In this document: positions 11,096 through 20,478 of the stretch, piece by piece
Layout of the letters: each line of letters begins with the position of its first letter
Numbering within the stretch: the first letter of the stretch is position 1
Assembly: GCF_000208925.1 (NCBI RefSeq)
Contig: NW_001914997.1
Span: forward strand, 1 to 43,194
Direction: 5' to 3'
DNA from: Entamoeba histolytica HM-1:IMSS
Lineage: Eukaryota > Evosea > Mastigamoebida > Endamoebidae
DNA: 43,194 nucleotides
Translations under genes and position numbers: made by a program
The notes under the pieces: generated by a model
Database searches by the model: none
What the model was told of the DNA's origin: nothing
The model's input: the letters and a program-made list of their open reading frames with translations, nothing else

Positions 11096-11453
11096 AATAT
11101 TTATTCTTTATTCTTGATAATGATTTGATGGTTTTCTGGTTGTGTTAATTTTACGTTTTAATAAAGGGATTAGACAATAAAAGTTTATTAAGATAGTCAA
11201 ATGTAGTAGATATAAATTTACTTTTTAATTACTTCATTTCTCTTCTTTTCAGTTAAGATTATTCCAGAACAGTTTGGTGATGAAAATTTCAACAATACCT
11301 TATACTTATTATAACCAAATCAAATTTTAACATTCATATAAAAATTAACTAAAAATAATCTTTTTATTTTATCAAAAAGAAAAGGTTAAAATGAGATGAA
11401 AAGACATGACTATTTGAGAGAAGTTTTATACAAAGAAAATTCATTAACTCAAA
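11096..11453. other. Intergenic, upstream of the flavodoxin-like gene
   Basis: No gene. The last 25 bp hold an initiator-like GAAAATTCATT (about 11436-11446) just before the ATG at 11454, matching the Entamoeba initiator pattern AAAAATTCA. Confidence 0.5.
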
Positions 11454-12065
11454 ATGGAACGAAAGCCACTAGTTGTTTATTATTCAAACTGTGATTCTGT
11501 TATAGGAGAAATAGCTCATAAACTTGCTCTTGACGTCAAAGGGGATATTTATGAAGTAAAGACAACTCAGAGAATTAAAAAATTAAGACTAAAACAAGAT
11601 GGTAGAAAAACATTTAGTAAATTACCTGTTGTTTTTGACTTAATTGACTTCTCACCATATAATGAAATTTTTATTGGTGGTGAATGGGTTGGGAAACACT
11701 TAGTTGGTCCAATGAGACAATGGATCAACCAAAACAAGACGTTCATCCTTCGAGATGATATTCAACTTATTTTCTTTGGATTTGACAAGAAAGGAAGTAA
11801 TATTAATAAAACATTCCAAGAGATGGTAGAATTACTTGGAGAGCCTTACAGAAGACTAATCATAACTCCAGAGGATTATCCATATCATAACTTATCAAGA
11901 AAGATCGGATATCATCAAAATGCATCTGAAGAAGATGAAAAGTATCTTGATAACCAAATGACCAATTCTGACACTTCTCTTCTTGGAAAAGTTCCAATTA
12001 ATAAAACAGGAAAGATGAGAACAACTCCAATGAGTGATCACGAACAGCATGTTCGTATGGAATAA
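11454..12065 (+). CDS. Flavodoxin-fold protein with extended C-terminal tail
   Basis: 203 residues. The N-terminus PLVVYYSNCDSVIGEIAHKL (5-24) reads as a beta strand, a phosphate-binding-like loop and a helix, the start of a flavodoxin fold. NEIFIGGEWVGKHLVGPMRQW (70-90) matches the second conserved block in which an IGxP-like loop is followed by the segment before a helix. DIQLIFFGF is the next strand. The usual loop is S/T-x-T-G-x-T; here it is SNCDSVIG, so FMN binding is likely but not certain. About 60 residues of polar sequence follow the domain. It may be a quinone or iron-sulfur reductase partner. Its stop is 91 bp from the convergent TFIIA gene. Confidence 0.75.
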   Translation: MERKPLVVYYSNCDSVIGEIAHKLALDVKGDIYEVKTTQRIKKLRLKQDGRKTFSKLPVVFDLIDFSPYNEIFIGGEWVGKHLVGPMRQWINQNKTFILRDDIQLIFFGFDKKGSNINKTFQEMVELLGEPYRRLIITPEDYPYHNLSRKIGYHQNASEEDEKYLDNQMTNSDTSLLGKVPINKTGKMRTTPMSDHEQHVRME

Positions 12066-12156
12066 ATCCATTTATTTACTACTTAAAAATTCTTTTTCTG
12101 TTTTCTTGTTTTAGATTATGAAAATAATAAAATCATCAATCAAAAAATCAATTTGT

Positions 12157-12894
12157 TCATGCTGATTGGAATTCACCTAAACACTTAGTAAAGAAATATT
12201 CTCTGTGTCTAAATCTTAATACACAATTGATGAAATCGCACCTATGTCTAGAGTGTGAATGTTTAACTGATGTAAACAGACAAATCATTACTGAGTCATT
12301 TTCTTGTTCTTCAGAACTTTCATCGTCTGATAATGAGCCACTATCATCATCATCATCCTCACTCTCAACATTTTCAATGACAGGTGGGATAGTTGCTACT
12401 GGTTGTTGAATAATTGGCTCTGTAATAGTTATAGGCATTATTGGTTTTTCTTCTTGTTGGACAAAAGAGCCATGATATGGGTCATTTGTTGTTCTATCAC
12501 CTGAAAGAAGTGGGAAGCTATGTTGAGGATGTGTAATTGAAAATTGTTGATTTTGTAAACTTTGAACGTGTTGTGTGTATAAGTCATTAGACCCATATTG
12601 GTCTAATGGTTGTTGGTATTGAGCTTCTTCTGTTTCATCGTCGCTCTGATTTTCAAGTTCTTCACATTGACTTTTCCATAGCTATATTATCTTTAAATAT
12701 AGTTCTTCCCTTTGTATTAAAAAACAAACTCTTTTAAATGTATCAATTTGTTCAACATCAAAACCATGTGCTTTTAATCGTTCTTCCATTCGGCTCATTA
12801 CTTTCTCAATTACTGTATCATAAAATTCATGTGCAGGACTAATAGACATTGGTATTGAACGCTGTTGATAACTCATTTGTTTATGGCTAAACAT
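12157..12894 (-). CDS. TFIIA large subunit (alpha/beta), two exons
   Basis: Exon 1 is 12730-12894 and exon 2 is 12157-12681. The 48-bp intron 12682-12729 begins GTTTGT and ends TAG, and its removal gives one frame of 229 residues. Residues about 22-66 (FYDTVIEKVMSRMEERL, then FDVEQIDTFKRLWKSQCEEL) match the N-terminal helices of TFIIA alpha, which pack with the gamma subunit. A Gln/Pro-rich linker is followed by an acidic Asp/Ser/Glu tract. The last ~45 residues (NDSVMICLFTSVKHSH, then FINCVLRFRHREYFFTKCLG) match the TFIIA beta barrel that contacts TBP and DNA. The protein would act in the nucleus at Pol II promoters. Neither half is convincing alone; joined they give the full family architecture, shorter in the linker than animal TFIIA. 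An AACCCT motif lies upstream at about 12927. Confidence 0.85.
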
Positions 12895-14577
12895 GAGTAA
12901 ATTTTGTTTTTCCTTTTTTTGAGATTTAGGGTTTTTATAGCTATTCTATTTTTATACTCATTCATTTTTCTTTTTTAGTGAATCTTTTTAAAGTTTTTAT
13001 TGCTTTCTATTCTTAAAAAAGTAAAAATTTTCTTATCAACAATAAACTATAGAATGTACAATATCCATACACATATTTTGTTTACAAGAAAAATGCCAAT
13101 TCCAAGAAAATTAACATTCAAAAACATAATGTATATTTAAATCGTATTAAAATAAAATCTAATTATAATATATTTATAGAAATATCTTTTTATGTTAATA
13201 GTAATCAATCTAACTAATTAGTATTAAACAACCAAACTTTCAGAAATGATGCTGTGGCACATGAAACTATAGTACGTTTAGTGGTCTGTTTCATTTGTAT
13301 TAATATTTTTTTACATTATTTTTTTTTGTTCAGTATTGTTAGAGATTAAAGAATAAATTTTTTACAGTTTTAACTTATATATTATTCGATTCAATAAGTG
13401 TTTTCAGTTATTACTGGATATAAAGAAACAAAAAATAAAGTTAGTTGTGAAAATTATTTAATTAAAACAATATAGATATATAAATATTTATATTGAAGAT
13501 GAAGAAATTTTAAGTATTAGAATTGAAGTTAGTGTTTTTTTGATTATATTAATCCATTAGTTTTAATGCACAGAATAATTTATAGTGATCTAGACTAAAA
13601 CATTAAGAGTATTTGAATAATCTTTCTTCTTTTATAATAGATTAATTGTTTAATATTTGTTATTTGATTATTTAGACATAAAAAAGTTATTTATAGAATA
13701 GTTTTGAAACGTGTTAATATGTTAGATGAAATTGAATGTTCATTGTTACGTTTCTCTAATATGTGAATGAATTACAAAGAAGTATAGAAAGTACAATTAA
13801 TACTTGTAGACATAATTTTTTTGATAAATTCATAATAGTAAACTGAAGTTGAATTAAAAACAAAAACCTTAAAATTTTAAATTCTTTATGGTTTATTAGA
13901 ATTAGTTTATGTTCTGTTTTATTTATAAAAATAAGAGTGTTATTCTTTATCTATAAACTGTAAAATTAGAAGTATTGCTATTTTTATTATTCTTTATTAA
14001 CTGTCATAAATATATGTCATTATTAATATATTGACAATATACTTTTGTTCATCATCACAATTATTCTTCTATAATATTTGTGTCAAAAACTATAACGCTT
14101 TCCATGATTCAAAAGAATAAATGTACGACACAATGCCTTCTTCTAACCAACAATAAGTATAATTGAAAGGGAGTAATTAAATAAGAAAAAAAAAATAGAA
14201 AGATAGTATTTATTTAATTTATTAATTTATTAACTAACAAATGAGTCAAACAAATAACAAAGAACTAAAATGAAAGGTCAAAAATTTAATTAAAAGAATA
14301 AGAAAAGACTGTTTCATCTCATAAAAAAAGGAAAATAACGATTTGTTTTTATGCGTGGCAATGAATAAATATGTGTTATTTTTAGTAAACCAAAAAAGAA
14401 ACAATCAATTTTTTTTTAAGAATCGAAATTAACTATTAAAGAATAGTTTTTGTGTAATAATAATTATTTTAAGATATACCCTATTTGAAATTCAACGTTG
14501 TAGAAAAAACTTTTCATAGTAATATGAAAGAAAAAGATTGGCTTGTCTCTTCGAAAAAAAAAGATATAACATCACCA
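12895..14577. other. Long AT-rich intergenic region, 1.7 kb
   Basis: Divergent spacer between TFIIA and the phosphodiesterase gene. No open frame with coding character. About 13228-13300 is noticeably richer in G and C than its surroundings and could be a small RNA gene, but no family signature is complete. The TFIIA side carries the upstream CTATAAAAACCCTAAATC tract (about 12925-12942, minus strand). Confidence 0.5.
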
Positions 14578-14609
14578 GAACTAAAAATCTAAATAATTTC
14601 AACTCCCTT
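14578..14609 (+). promoter_or_regulatory. GAAC element before the phosphodiesterase start
   Basis: CCAGAACTAAAAATC has GAAC at 14578-14581, 29 bp before the ATG at 14610. It decides the start: codons upstream of 14610 in this frame contain no ATG and overlap this element. Confidence 0.5.
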
Positions 14610-15875
14610 ATGAGAGTAAATACCATTTTAGTTTTTATTTTAGTTGGTCTAACTCTTGGAAAGAAGGCTTGGATTGTTACTGACACTCACTTTGATGATT
14701 TGTATGCTGAAGGTAGTGCTGCTAAATGTTATACTGTCGATTGTTGCCATTCAGACTCAGTTCCAAGAAAGCATACTGAAGATGACACTGCTGGAAGATG
14801 TGGTAATTTTAATTGTTACCCTCCTTTAGACACAGTCACTTCATCATTAGACTATATTCGAGAACATAAATCTGAAAGTAACACTGTATTTTGGTTAATG
14901 GATGCTGTTCCTGGAGATGTTTTAAATCAATCAAATGCTATTAATCAAAATAGAATAAAGATGATGGCTGACCAGTTCAAGAAAAAACTTCCTGGATTTA
15001 ATGTTTATCCAGTACCAGGAAATCATGATTACTTCCTTTCCAGTGAATGGGAATATCCACCTAAATGTCAATGGATGTTAGAATTTATGAATGAACAATT
15101 TAAAAATTGGTTATCTCCTCAAGCACAAGAAACCTTTAAAAAAGGAGGATATTATTCTGAGTTGATTGATTCAGGAATTCGTTTAGTTGCTTTAAATCTT
15201 GTTTATGTTGATAAATTTAGTATTCATTCAAAGAAATATAATGAACAAGACCCAGGAGATATGGTTGCCTGGTTTAATAAAACACTAAAACAATCAAAAG
15301 CTAATGGTGAAAAAGTTATTATTATTTCACATGAAGGAATTGGATTAAAGTCAAGTGGTCAGTTTGATTTAGAACCAGCATTTAATAATGACTTTACTTC
15401 ATTAATGAAAGATTATAGTGATATTATTATTACTCATTTTGCTGGTCATTCTCATTACCAATCATTCAGAATTCTTCCTAATATTGAGAATCCATTTTAT
15501 CATGTCATTCTTAATCCTGCTGTTACAACTTGGGGTAAAATTAATCCAAAATTTAGATTAGTTGAATTTGATCGAGCATCAGTTAAAGATTATACTACAT
15601 TTGTTTTAGATATCAATGAATGTAATGCTGGTTCTTCAGGATATCCATGGAAGAAAGAACATAGTTTTAAAGAAACTTATGGAATAAATGATATGAGTAC
15701 TGAAGGATTAAAAGAACTTTATAATAAATTACAGAATGACGATGCTTTATGGAGAACATTTATGCAATATTTTAAAGACTCAAGTTATAATACTTGTGAT
15801 GGTAAATGTAAAAAAGGTCTTTTATGTGCTTTATCTCATTTGACAGAAGCAGAATATAAAGAATGCACTAAATAA
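14610..15875 (+). CDS. Secreted acid sphingomyelinase-like phosphodiesterase
   Basis: 421 residues from the ATG at 14610. The open frame extends upstream only by non-ATG codons; this start puts a clear signal peptide (RVNTILVFILVGLTLG) at the very N-terminus. A metallophosphatase domain follows: DTHFDD (25-30), GNHDYF (137-142), SHEGIG (about 240-245) and GHSHYQ (about 278-283), the metal-binding Asp, His and Asn positions of the calcineurin-like fold. Paired cysteines (CYTVDCCHSD near the start, several in the last 60 residues) suit a secreted, disulfide-bonded protein, as in the acid sphingomyelinase / SMPDL3 group. The substrate could be sphingomyelin, a nucleotide or another phosphodiester. 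At the second metal motif, where GD is usual, the sequence reads FWLMDAVPGD: the Asp is kept but the preceding Gly is Met. It ends 22 bp from the convergent tetraspanin stop. Confidence 0.88.
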   Translation: MRVNTILVFILVGLTLGKKAWIVTDTHFDDLYAEGSAAKCYTVDCCHSDSVPRKHTEDDTAGRCGNFNCYPPLDTVTSSLDYIREHKSESNTVFWLMDAVPGDVLNQSNAINQNRIKMMADQFKKKLPGFNVYPVPGNHDYFLSSEWEYPPKCQWMLEFMNEQFKNWLSPQAQETFKKGGYYSELIDSGIRLVALNLVYVDKFSIHSKKYNEQDPGDMVAWFNKTLKQSKANGEKVIIISHEGIGLKSSGQFDLEPAFNNDFTSLMKDYSDIIITHFAGHSHYQSFRILPNIENPFYHVILNPAVTTWGKINPKFRLVEFDRASVKDYTTFVLDINECNAGSSGYPWKKEHSFKETYGINDMSTEGLKELYNKLQNDDALWRTFMQYFKDSSYNTCDGKCKKGLLCALSHLTEAEYKECTK

Positions 15876-15896
15876 TTCAATTAAATTTTTAATTTT

Positions 15897-16538
15897 CTAA
15901 TTTGTCCATTCATATTGGCTTTCAATAAAGTCATCTTTAGTAAAAAAATACATACATAACGCAATTACCATTTCAAAAACACATAGAAAACTACACCGTA
16001 TTGCATTATGTTTAAAAAATGAGTTTAATGGATGAACTAATCTTTCAAAACATGTTGTACTTGTCTTTGGAATAGCACCACAATTATCAACATTTGATGC
16101 TAACCATCCACAACAATGATGTTTAAATTCAACTTGAACTAAATTATTTGGTGATATTAATCCATGGCTAGTTATATATCGTTGAGAATTAATTGATAAT
16201 AATGCTACCATTAAGTAAAGAATAATTGGAATAAAACTACATTTAATTCCTAACATTTTATTATCTAATGATGTTGCAATTAATCTAATACATGCAAATA
16301 TTAAACCAGTTATTGTTGCAACAACAATAAATGCACATTCATTAAAATAAAAGTCATGATAATATAAGTCTTGTAAAATTGGTAATAAAATAGCATATAC
16401 TAAATAAAATAAACTCATTATTATAGAAATAATTTCTCCAATAAATAATATTTTATCTCTTTGGTTTCCTTGTTTATATCTATCAATAACTGTTTCAATG
16501 AATTGAATAACAATAGACTCATTCTGAAATACGTTCAT
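15897..16538 (-). CDS. Tetraspanin
   Basis: 213 residues with four predicted membrane segments (about 30-54, 66-88, 99-117, 180-200), a short first loop and a larger second loop. The second loop carries the hallmark CCG motif (HHCCGW, Cys 142-143) plus Cys153 and Cys163, enough for the two conserved disulfides. Both termini would face the cytosol. Tetraspanins organise membrane microdomains; in Entamoeba they form a gene family of mostly unknown function. The ATG at 16538 has a perfect AATGAACT element 14-19 bp upstream. The gene is divergent from the two-TM protein gene at 16733 and convergent with the phosphodiesterase gene. Confidence 0.88.
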   Translation of the reverse strand: MNVFQNESIVIQFIETVIDRYKQGNQRDKILFIGEIISIIMSLFYLVYAILLPILQDLYYHDFYFNECAFIVVATITGLIFACIRLIATSLDNKMLGIKCSFIPIILYLMVALLSINSQRYITSHGLISPNNLVQVEFKHHCCGWLASNVDNCGAIPKTSTTCFERLVHPLNSFFKHNAIRCSFLCVFEMVIALCMYFFTKDDFIESQYEWTN

Positions 16539-16575
16539 TTTATATTTATAAGTTCATTTTATTTAAGTTTTATTT
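16539..16575 (-). promoter_or_regulatory. Core promoter of the tetraspanin gene
   Basis: On the minus strand AATGAACTTATAAATATAAA runs straight into the ATG, with GAAC at 16552-16555. A TTAAATAAAA tract lies just upstream. The GAAC element, TATA-like sequence and initiator are compressed into about 35 bp. AACCCTAAAC at about 16609-16618 lies between this gene and the divergent neighbour. Confidence 0.65.
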
Positions 16576-16732
16576 AATCCCACAAATTTAAATAACACAA
16601 AACTATCAACCCTAAACTTTTTTTATTGAGACAAGAAAAGGGAATTTTTGGACTTTCTCTTGTGACATTTTGACAATAGTCTTTTCTATTCAAAATATTT
16701 TTGTTGATCTAAGTCTTCATTGTCATATTTCA

Positions 16733-17518
16733 ATGTTTAGTGAAAATTCATCATTACCTCAATCACCAGGATGTGCTTCTAAAATTACTAGACTCAGTGC
16801 TCTTAGTTGTTTTGCTTTTTCTGGTATTATTTTCTGTATCTTAAGTATAGTACTAGCATTATTTCCATTAAATCCTATCATTCAAAAATGGTACTTACCT
16901 ATTCCTCAAGCAATTAATTCGATAGTAACAGATGCACATGTAATTTACCCAACAATAAAAGATATTCAAATGTTATCAAAAACAGTTATTCGTGGTGATG
17001 TTTTCTTCCAATTTGGGTTTGAAGAATTTAACAAGACTCTTGCTTTTGGGAATGTTATTATTGATAACCAAATTGATCCTATATTAAATCTTACAAACTC
17101 AACTATTTCTGGTATGACTGATTTTGTTAATGGAATTGCTGATTTCTTACATAAATTTCATATAAATTTTAATTTGACATTTGTACAGAATTTAAATATT
17201 ATGAATAATATTTTACAAGAAGTTCCTTCTCAATTATCTCAAATGCAAATTCAAATGGAAAAAGCATCTATTGCAGGTGCTGCTTTAGGACAAGCAGTAG
17301 ATATTATTGGAATGAGATTTGATAAATTTCATTCAGTTTGTGAAAATTTAACTTTAGTTGTAGATGATGTTTTCACAAATGTGGATATTATAATGAATCA
17401 ATTAGATCAATTAGATCATTCTATTCCTACAATAATTATAATAACAAAATTAGTTGGTTGTTTTTTATTTGCATGGTTATCATTTATATCAATTATTTTA
17501 TTCATATTTATTCTCTAA
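16733..17518 (+). CDS. Two-TM membrane protein, function unknown
   Basis: 261 residues from the first ATG in the frame (16733); the 63 bp before it are open but contain no ATG. A short polar N-terminus precedes a membrane segment at about 22-44. A region of about 185 residues follows, rich in hydrophobic heptads and Asn/Gln, with potential N-glycosylation sites (NLT, NKT, NST types). A second membrane segment makes up the last ~28 residues, ending almost at the stop. Both termini would be cytosolic with an extracytosolic helical middle, or the reverse. The two-TM, helical-loop plan recalls prominin- or tweety-like loops, but there is no real similarity and no function is offered. It ends 73 bp from the convergent exportin-like gene. 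Confidence 0.75.
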   Translation: MFSENSSLPQSPGCASKITRLSALSCFAFSGIIFCILSIVLALFPLNPIIQKWYLPIPQAINSIVTDAHVIYPTIKDIQMLSKTVIRGDVFFQFGFEEFNKTLAFGNVIIDNQIDPILNLTNSTISGMTDFVNGIADFLHKFHINFNLTFVQNLNIMNNILQEVPSQLSQMQIQMEKASIAGAALGQAVDIIGMRFDKFHSVCENLTLVVDDVFTNVDIIMNQLDQLDHSIPTIIIITKLVGCFLFAWLSFISIILFIFIL

Positions 17519-17591
17519 TTGATAATATTCTTTTATTCTTATTAAGTTTGTTTTATATATTAAAGGTAAATATATTGTTAATATCTAAAAT

Positions 17592-20384
17592 TCAATTAAA
17601 ATAACAATTCATATCATTTATGAATTGTTGAGTTGCAAAAGAAAATGTTGGTAAATCTATTGCATTGGCAAATAATTGGGTTGTATCATTTTTTTGTTGT
17701 TCAGTTAGTTGTGGATGTTGTTGGAAGAATGAATGAAGAACAATATTAAATGATTGTAATAATGAAGGAGCATCAGCATCAAGAATATTATATAATAAAT
17801 CAATAGTTTCTTCTTGTGAATGTTCATTTTTAATTAAAACATTTAACAATTGAATACAAAAAGTAACAGTATTAGCTTTAAATGTAGGATGAATGAATAG
17901 TTTTTTATTCATATTTAATTCAAGAACATTCTCAATTATTAATTTCACCAATTCAATATCTGGTAATGAAAATCCTTGTAATATCATTTGATTTATCATT
18001 CCAAAGAATTGATAATTCTTTGATAATTCTTCAAAATAAACATCACAAATACGGAAAAATAATAAATATCCTTCTCTAAAAATTGAGTTACCAATTGTTT
18101 TAATATTCATATTATTTACTATATCAACTGTTATTAATGAATAAGATTTCATAAGAATAGAAATATATAATGTATTTGATTTATTCTTATTTCTATATCT
18201 CCATTCTTTAACAAAGAAACATAATATTTTAATAAATAAACTTAATGATGAATTGCTATGTCTTTCATTTTCCTCAATTATCATTGAAATTTTACCATTA
18301 AAAATTTTAAATAATATTTCTATAAAATTACCTACACTTTGTTCATCCATAGCACTATGTAATTGAGTTAGTATATTATAATATAATGTTAATGTATAAT
18401 GTAATAATTCAATATTCATTACAGGAAGTGTTTTTGGTAAAATATCATTCATTAAAGGATTTAATGGTAATAAAATCATTTGTTTATTCAAATTATTGAG
18501 GTCTTCTTTATTTTTAACAATCATTTGAATTGTTTTACAAAGGTCTCGATAATTATTAAATGTATTTGTTTGGAAACATTGCACTATTGGTTGAATAACA
18601 TTTTCTTCAATAAGAAGTTTATACCCAGTTGCATTTTGTTCATAATTAGCTTGTTTAAAAATGCTATCAGGCATAGGTAATACTATAATATCACTCATTC
18701 CAGATATAACATATTTTCTTAACACCATTGGGAATTTATTAATAAATGATGTACCATTTCTTAATATTTCTTGAACAATTGGAATTTGGTATATCTCAGG
18801 TCTACATGCAAGTATTAATTCAAACAATAAATCTATTACTTTACTTGATACTTCAGTATTACTACATGCTGTTGCAATTTGAATAAATTGAATTATTAAT
18901 TGGTTAATATATTGATTAGTTATCTGTGACTCATATTCATGTAAGCATGAGAAAAGAGTTCTTATTGCTGAATTTAATTTAATTACAACAGTACCTGCAT
19001 CATTATTAGTTATTTGAGGAAGGATATTTAATATTTTAAACAATGGAGAATACATACTTTGAAGTTGTTCTAGATTCTCTATTTTATAAATTAGATTAGA
19101 ATGTATTTCTAAAAATAAGTTACAAGTAGTTGCAATATCACATACATCACCTTCTGTATATAATTGTGGCTGTTTACTCATTATTATTTCAAATGAATGA
19201 TTCATTGCTTCTAATATCAATGGTAGAACATATTGTCCTTGAAAATCAATTAAACTCATTAAAACTTGATATGCACTAAATATAAATACTTCAAATTCAC
19301 TTTGTTCATCTCCTACTTTAGAAGTATCTAATAATTCAATTTGACTATATGTAGAACAAAATAATAGTGGTAATATTGTTTTACAACACTCTTGTGCTAT
19401 TGGACCAAATTCATCTGCAACACATAAAGAATCCGCAATAGATGAATCAAAAAGTGCTCCCCATGCTTCAAACCACATAGAAACAGTTGTAAAATCATTT
19501 GTATGTGAAACAATGAAACTATTTAATGTTCTCGGTATTTCTAATAAAGAATCATCAAATGGAATTCTTGGAACACATACAGAAAATGTTTTCATTAGAA
19601 GATATAAAGCTGGTTGTGCTGGAACATCAGGTTGTTTTAAAAGATTTAATATTAATGCCATAACTGATATATGAAATTGTGGATTTGATGGTATTTTATT
19701 TGTTTGGAGATATTCTGTAAGACAATCTAATGATGGTTTTATCATTGATGGTGTCACAATTGTTTTCTCTAAAACCACAAAGAAATTAGATGCTATTAAA
19801 ATATCTGTAGATACCCATCCAACATATTTACTCAATGAAACTAATGCATCTACTCTATTTTGAATAACCAAATTCACTAAAACCTTTACTACATCATTAG
19901 CTTCTTGTTCAAATGTAGTTTTAATCCATTGAATACGTTTACTAGGAACATGGTATTTTTTTGCAACAGTTCTATACTCTTCAGCAATAAATGAATATAA
20001 TAAAATAGCTATTCCAATTGTTGCTTCATTATGAATGAAATTAGCAATATCTGAACATATAGTTTTTCCATTAAATGTCCATCTACTAACAGCACATAAT
20101 AATACTGCAATTTTATTTGATGCCTCCCTACTTCCTATTGAATAATAATATTCTAATGTCTCTAATAATTTATTTTGCATTTGTTCTAAAGGTAGTTGTT
20201 GTGGTTTCATACAAACCCAATGATCAATTACAGTCAAACTAAACCAAGAAAATACTTTATCTTCATTTTTAATATTATTCATTGCCCAATTTAATCCATC
20301 AGTAGAACTAATGAAGTTATTGATGGTTTGTTGATTATTTTGAATGTTTCTTCCTTTAAAAAAATCTCTTATTATTTCCTCCAT
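17592..20384 (-). CDS. Exportin-like karyopherin (importin-beta superfamily)
   Basis: 930 residues, intronless, built throughout from amphipathic helical pairs, as in HEAT-repeat karyopherins. The N-terminus has the order expected of the importin-beta/exportin start: first helices, then VFSWFSLTVIDHWVCMKP (where exportins have a YSLTVFENLI-type helix), then an Xpo1-like segment with KIAVLLCAVSRW. The best fit among families I can judge by eye is the exportin-6 / transportin-3 / exportin-5 group, but subfamily and cargo cannot be settled. It would carry cargo through nuclear pores with Ran-GTP. The ATG at 20384 has a GAAC element (20407-20410) 23 bp upstream and AAACCCTTAAAAAAG next to it. No truncation is visible. 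Confidence 0.7.
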   Translation of the reverse strand: MEEIIRDFFKGRNIQNNQQTINNFISSTDGLNWAMNNIKNEDKVFSWFSLTVIDHWVCMKPQQLPLEQMQNKLLETLEYYYSIGSREASNKIAVLLCAVSRWTFNGKTICSDIANFIHNEATIGIAILLYSFIAEEYRTVAKKYHVPSKRIQWIKTTFEQEANDVVKVLVNLVIQNRVDALVSLSKYVGWVSTDILIASNFFVVLEKTIVTPSMIKPSLDCLTEYLQTNKIPSNPQFHISVMALILNLLKQPDVPAQPALYLLMKTFSVCVPRIPFDDSLLEIPRTLNSFIVSHTNDFTTVSMWFEAWGALFDSSIADSLCVADEFGPIAQECCKTILPLLFCSTYSQIELLDTSKVGDEQSEFEVFIFSAYQVLMSLIDFQGQYVLPLILEAMNHSFEIIMSKQPQLYTEGDVCDIATTCNLFLEIHSNLIYKIENLEQLQSMYSPLFKILNILPQITNNDAGTVVIKLNSAIRTLFSCLHEYESQITNQYINQLIIQFIQIATACSNTEVSSKVIDLLFELILACRPEIYQIPIVQEILRNGTSFINKFPMVLRKYVISGMSDIIVLPMPDSIFKQANYEQNATGYKLLIEENVIQPIVQCFQTNTFNNYRDLCKTIQMIVKNKEDLNNLNKQMILLPLNPLMNDILPKTLPVMNIELLHYTLTLYYNILTQLHSAMDEQSVGNFIEILFKIFNGKISMIIEENERHSNSSLSLFIKILCFFVKEWRYRNKNKSNTLYISILMKSYSLITVDIVNNMNIKTIGNSIFREGYLLFFRICDVYFEELSKNYQFFGMINQMILQGFSLPDIELVKLIIENVLELNMNKKLFIHPTFKANTVTFCIQLLNVLIKNEHSQEETIDLLYNILDADAPSLLQSFNIVLHSFFQQHPQLTEQQKNDTTQLFANAIDLPTFSFATQQFINDMNCYFN

Positions 20385-20399
20385 AATTTTTTTATTTGA

Positions 20400-20426
20400 A
20401 AAATAAGTTCTTTTTTAAGGGTTTGA
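20400..20426 (-). promoter_or_regulatory. GAAC and AAACCCTT elements of the exportin-like gene
   Basis: On the minus strand the sequence reads AAACCCTTAAAAAAGAACTT, with GAAC at 20407-20410. A near-identical AACCCTTAAAAAAGAAACTT lies before the ribosomal protein L11 gene at about 25067-25086. Confidence 0.55.
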
Positions 20427-20478
20427 AAAATTAAAACAAAAAAATTCATTTTTGTTATATAAAACGTAAAAAATTAAA

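Noticed and set aside
6240..11110. Target-site duplication for the plus-strand LINE
   Set aside because: Comparing sequence before about 6280 with sequence after about 11080 gave no repeat longer than chance AT-rich words.
12157..12894. Two separate small genes at 12157-12438 and 12682-12894
   Set aside because: A GTTTGT...TAG intron joins them in frame and the product matches TFIIA at both ends.
14538..14609. 24-codon N-terminal extension of the phosphodiesterase
   Set aside because: It starts with TTG, overlaps the GAAC element and would bury the signal peptide; the ATG at 14610 is better.
16670..16732. N-terminal extension of the two-TM protein
   Set aside because: Begins with TTG and no ATG is present before 16733.
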